DNA from: an uncultured Chlamydiae bacterium
GTDB taxonomy: Bacteria; Chlamydiota; Chlamydiia; Chlamydiales; Rhabdochlamydiaceae
DNA: 64,000 nucleotides
Direction: 5' to 3'
Assembly (NCBI GenBank): GCA_903824495.1
Contig: CAIJXB010000051.1
Location: 1-64,000 of the forward strand
Position numbers and translations under genes: made by a program. Of this stretch, positions 61,413 through 64,000 are shown one piece after another. Every line of letters starts with the position of its first letter. Positions within the stretch are counted from its first letter, which is position 1. The notes beneath the pieces were generated by a model, which made no database searches, had not been told where the DNA came from, and saw only the letters and a list, made by a program, of their open reading frames with translations.

Positions 61413-62900
61413 ATGCGCATAAAATTAAAACAGCTCATCAAAGGGATTCCATCTCTTGAACTCAAAGGCTCCCATAAAGATGTAGAAATTACGGGCCTTT
61501 GCAACAACTCTAAGCTTGCAGCTCCGGGTTTTTTGTTCTTTGCAAAGAAAGGAACAAAACAGCACGGCAACGCTTTTATTTTGGAGGTAAAAGCCGCAGG
61601 AGCAGTCGCTGTCGCAACAGATCTTTTCGATCCTTTTTTAGAAGGTATGGTCCAAATCATCCATCCCGATATTGCCGCTTTAGAGGCCACTTTAGCAGAG
61701 CGCTTTTACGAGTATCCTTCTCGGAAACTTTTTTCTGTTGGAATTACTGGGACCAATGGGAAAACAACGTCTGCTTATCTAATCAAGCATTTGCTAGATT
61801 CTATGGGGATGGGGGCAGGTCTCATTGGAACTATCGAGTGGATCATCAAAGAAAATGTATTTCCCTCTTCTCTAACAACGCCTGATACAATCACAAATCA
61901 AAAACTTCTTCATGAAATGGTTACAGCTGGATGCCAAGGTGTTGTGATGGAAGTATCCTCTCATGCGCTCGACCAAAAAAGAGTGGCGGGGATTGATTTT
62001 GATGTCGCCTTGTTCACCAACCTCACGCAGGATCATTTAGACTACCATCTCACAATGGAAGAGTACGCAAAAGCAAAAGCAAAGCTTTTTTCATCACTTG
62101 GTAAAAAAACAGACTTTAAAAAGCCGTATCCCAAAATTGCCATCGTTAACCAAGACGATCCTTGGTCGCAAGAGATGATTAAAGACATCTCGGTTCCTTC
62201 CATATCATATGGACTTTTTGAAAAGGCAGATGTAAGAGCCGAAGAAATTCGGTTGTCTGCAACTGGAAGCGATTGTGTTATCTGTTTTAAAAACAAACGG
62301 ATCCCTTTTAAATCACCCTTGATTGGAAAATTCAACATCTACAATGTCTTGGGAGTTACGGCCATGGCAGCTGCCATGGGCTGGGATCTTGAGCAGGTCC
62401 TTTCGATCCTTTCAACCTTTAAAACAGTTCCTGGAAGACTAGAACGTGTGGAAAATGAGGAAGGGAGAAATATCTTTGTTGATTATGCTCATACAGAAGA
62501 TGCTTTAAAAAATGTCTTGCAGACGTTGAAGCAAGTATCTGCCGCAAGGGTTCTTTGTGTGTTTGGCTGCGGAGGTAATCGAGACAAACAAAAAAGACCT
62601 AAGATGGGAGCTACTGCAGAGCAAATAGCTGATGCCATCTTTGTTACATCCGACAATCCAAGAGGGGAAAATCCTGAAACAATCATCCAGGAAATCTTAG
62701 CTGGGATTCAAAACAAAGAAAAAGCCTTTGTAGAGGTCGATCGGAAAAAAGCCATAGAACTGGCCATTTCCCAGATGGAAAAGGATGATATTTTGCTGAT
62801 TGCGGGCAAAGGACATGAGAATTATCAGGTTTTTTCTCATCATACGATCCATTTTGATGACAGAATCATCGCAAAAGCGTATGGTCGATGTAATGTCTAA
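61413..62900 (+). CDS. murE: UDP-MurNAc-tripeptide synthetase
   Basis: Adds the third amino acid to the stem peptide. The 495-residue protein has the ATP loop TGTNGKTT (112-119), the catalytic Lys region and DNPRGENP at about 415-422, the motif that recognises meso-diaminopimelate in other MurE. So the product should be the meso-DAP form. Length is normal. It follows ftsI by 6 bases. Confidence 0.97.
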   Translation: MRIKLKQLIKGIPSLELKGSHKDVEITGLCNNSKLAAPGFLFFAKKGTKQHGNAFILEVKAAGAVAVATDLFDPFLEGMVQIIHPDIAALEATLAERFYEYPSRKLFSVGITGTNGKTTSAYLIKHLLDSMGMGAGLIGTIEWIIKENVFPSSLTTPDTITNQKLLHEMVTAGCQGVVMEVSSHALDQKRVAGIDFDVALFTNLTQDHLDYHLTMEEYAKAKAKLFSSLGKKTDFKKPYPKIAIVNQDDPWSQEMIKDISVPSISYGLFEKADVRAEEIRLSATGSDCVICFKNKRIPFKSPLIGKFNIYNVLGVTAMAAAMGWDLEQVLSILSTFKTVPGRLERVENEEGRNIFVDYAHTEDALKNVLQTLKQVSAARVLCVFGCGGNRDKQKRPKMGATAEQIADAIFVTSDNPRGENPETIIQEILAGIQNKEKAFVEVDRKKAIELAISQMEKDDILLIAGKGHENYQVFSHHTIHFDDRIIAKAYGRCNV

Positions 62901-62923
62901 CATGGAAAAAGAGACCCAGCCCT

Positions 62924-63619
62924 ATGGATTTAAGAAGACACTTTAAAAAAGCCACCCTTCTTTTTTGTCTTTTTTTTGTGTCAGCCGCAGGAGAAAGCAG
63001 ATCTTCCTCGCCCCTTCATTTAGCCTCTAATGCGTCTAAAAGAGAAACCATCCAGATTTCTAAAGTCCAAGGGCCTCTTGTGGTTCTCGATGCGGGTCAT
63101 GGTGGAAAAGATCAAGGAGCTAAAGTAAGGTCGCTCGAAGAAAAAAAACTTGCACTCCTCACCGTTTTATATACTAAAAAATATTTAGAAGAGCTTGGGT
63201 ACCGTGTACTACTGACCCGCAGTAAAGATGTTTACGTTCCTCTTGCTAAGAGGGTGCTGATTGCGAATAAAATGAAATGTATCGCTTTTGTGAGCATCCA
63301 TTTTAATACTGCCCCCAACCATCTAGCCGAAGGGCTTGAGGTGTATTATACAGGGGAGAGCACAGAAAGAGGCAGATCCTCTCGTCGCCTTGCAAATCTT
63401 CTACTCCACTCTGTCATGAATCAGACAGAAGCCCTTTCACGAGGAGTAAAGCTTGGCAACCACCTCTACGTCATTCGTGAAACCCAAATGCCGGCTGTTT
63501 TGTTTGAAGCGGGCTTTATGACCAATCCAGAGGAGTGGTCAAAAATGAAAGAGAAAAAATATTTAGAGAAAATCGCTAAAGGGATCTCTCAGGGACTAGA
63601 CCGTTATCTTAAGTCGTAG
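62924..63619 (+). CDS. amiA: N-acetylmuramoyl-L-alanine amidase (Amidase_3), exported
   Basis: The 231-residue protein has an N-terminal signal-like segment (ATLLFCLFFVSAAGES) and the Amidase_3 zinc motifs: His in LDAGHGGKDQGA, Glu in KVRSLEEKKLAL, His in AFVSIHFNTAPN, and the catalytic Glu in VLFEAGFMTN. AmiA of chlamydiae also shows penicillin-sensitive carboxypeptidase activity, which remodels peptidoglycan. Last gene of the division cluster. Confidence 0.95.
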   Translation: MDLRRHFKKATLLFCLFFVSAAGESRSSSPLHLASNASKRETIQISKVQGPLVVLDAGHGGKDQGAKVRSLEEKKLALLTVLYTKKYLEELGYRVLLTRSKDVYVPLAKRVLIANKMKCIAFVSIHFNTAPNHLAEGLEVYYTGESTERGRSSRRLANLLLHSVMNQTEALSRGVKLGNHLYVIRETQMPAVLFEAGFMTNPEEWSKMKEKKYLEKIAKGISQGLDRYLKS

Positions 63620-63628
63620 TAGAATATA

Positions 63629-63702
63629 TGTCCTGGGCGCGAGTTGAACGCGCGACCTGTCGCTTAGGAGGCGACCGCTCTATCCACCTGAGCTACCAGA
63701 AC
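63629..63702 (-). tRNA. tRNA-Arg (CCT)
   Basis: Minus-strand cloverleaf: acceptor GTTCTGG/CCAGGAC, D arm TAGCTCAGGTGGATAGAGC, anticodon arm GTCGC-CTCCTAA-GCGAC giving anticodon CCT (reads AGG), T arm GCGCG-TTCAACT-CGCGC, discriminator A. CCA is not encoded. Confidence 0.97.
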
Positions 63703-63757
63703 GCATGAGGATGGCGATTATTCTACTCAAGAAAAGACAAAGAAACAAGGAAAACAA

Positions 63758-64000
63758 ATGACGCAAAATCAAGCAGACATTGGACTCATAGGTCTCGCCG
63801 TTATGGGACAAAACCTGGTCCTGAACATGAACGACCATGGATATACTGTAGCTGTTTTTAATCGCACAACATCCAAAGTAGATGACTTTTTAAATACGAC
63901 TGCCAAGGGCACAAACGTCATCGGAACTCACAATTTAAAAGAATTCTTTGCAACTCTTAAACGTCCACGTAAAGTGATGATGATGGTAAAAGCTGGAACT
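63758..64000 (+). CDS. gnd: 6-phosphogluconate dehydrogenase (3' end outside the window)
   Basis: The ATG at 63758 has ACAAGG 8 bases upstream. The first 81 codons begin MTQNQADIGLIGLAVMGQNL, with the NADP-binding G-x-x-x-M-G-x-N motif, then NRTTSKVDDF and VMMMVKAGT, typical of Gnd of the pentose phosphate pathway. The rest runs off the window edge. Confidence 0.93.
   Translation, partial: MTQNQADIGLIGLAVMGQNLVLNMNDHGYTVAVFNRTTSKVDDFLNTTAKGTNVIGTHNLKEFFATLKRPRKVMMMVKAGT

Noticed and set aside
1..64000. CRISPR array or intact insertion sequence
   Set aside because: No regularly spaced direct repeats, cas genes or complete transposase were seen.

Overview
This window comes from a member of the phylum Chlamydiota outside the family Chlamydiaceae (a Parachlamydiales/Simkania-like, probably protist- or arthropod-associated chlamydia). 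Three gene blocks point there, from my memory of the Chlamydia trachomatis order: recF-dnaN-smpB; sod-accD-dut-ptsN-ptsN(HTH) with mnmA, clpC, lplA and gcvH nearby; and dnaA, a TPR protein, a small coiled-coil protein, rsmH, ftsL, ftsI, murE, amiA. An ongoing amino-acid/effector layer and decayed transposon DNA are larger than in Chlamydiaceae. Genus cannot be fixed by eye.

Layout. 1-2.1 kb: 3' part of a U-box-like effector candidate followed by a broken IS200/IS605 tnpB relic. 2.1-10.3 kb: replication and translation core (recF, dnaN, smpB, a hypothetical gene, leuS, waaA), then initiator and elongator tRNA-Met. 10.5-24.6 kb: an accessory region behind the tRNA pair: a decayed gene, a LuxR-type regulator, an exported methyltransferase, two tandem mitochondrial-carrier-like proteins, a 2-oxoglutarate/Fe(II) oxygenase, a LysE exporter, a free B3/B4 editing-type domain, an ACT protein, an exported glycosyltransferase, two-lobed membrane proteins, an OPT transporter, GrpB, an exported PfkB kinase and an outer-membrane barrel. 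24.6-44.9 kb: core metabolism, PTS regulators, an amino acid permease, an EmrAB-TolC-like pump, mnmA, an AAA ATPase, clpC, lplA, proS, a PpiD-like chaperone and gcvH. 44.9-57.3 kb: small Inc-like proteins, a 1607-residue AsmA/TamB-like protein, paralogous hypotheticals, dnaA, TPR protein and a triplicated-repeat protein. 57.4-63.7 kb: the division/cell-wall cluster mraZ-rsmH-ftsL-ftsI-murE-amiA with visible MraZ boxes, then tRNA-Arg and the start of gnd.

The most unusual system is the run at 13.07-17.77 kb. Two SLC25-like carriers are translationally coupled to each other and sit directly before a hydroxylase of the free-amino-acid type, which is coupled to an amino-acid exporter; a stand-alone aminoacyl-tRNA editing domain and an amino-acid-sensing ACT protein follow. 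I infer a cassette that makes and exports a modified amino acid (or alters host amino acid pools), with the editing domain protecting translation; the carriers may supply 2-oxoglutarate or act in the host. A palindrome lies in the divergent promoter region and a LuxR-type regulator is encoded nearby.

A second theme is frameshifts at A/T runs in otherwise intact, normally essential genes (clpC at an A8 run, rsmH at a T9 run), plus a likely one in a small membrane protein. They are either sequencing errors, real mutations, or slippery sites read through by the polymerase. A third theme is signal peptides on enzymes that are usually cytosolic (methyltransferase, PfkB kinase, DxD glycosyltransferase). 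No CRISPR array, rRNA or intact insertion sequence was seen.
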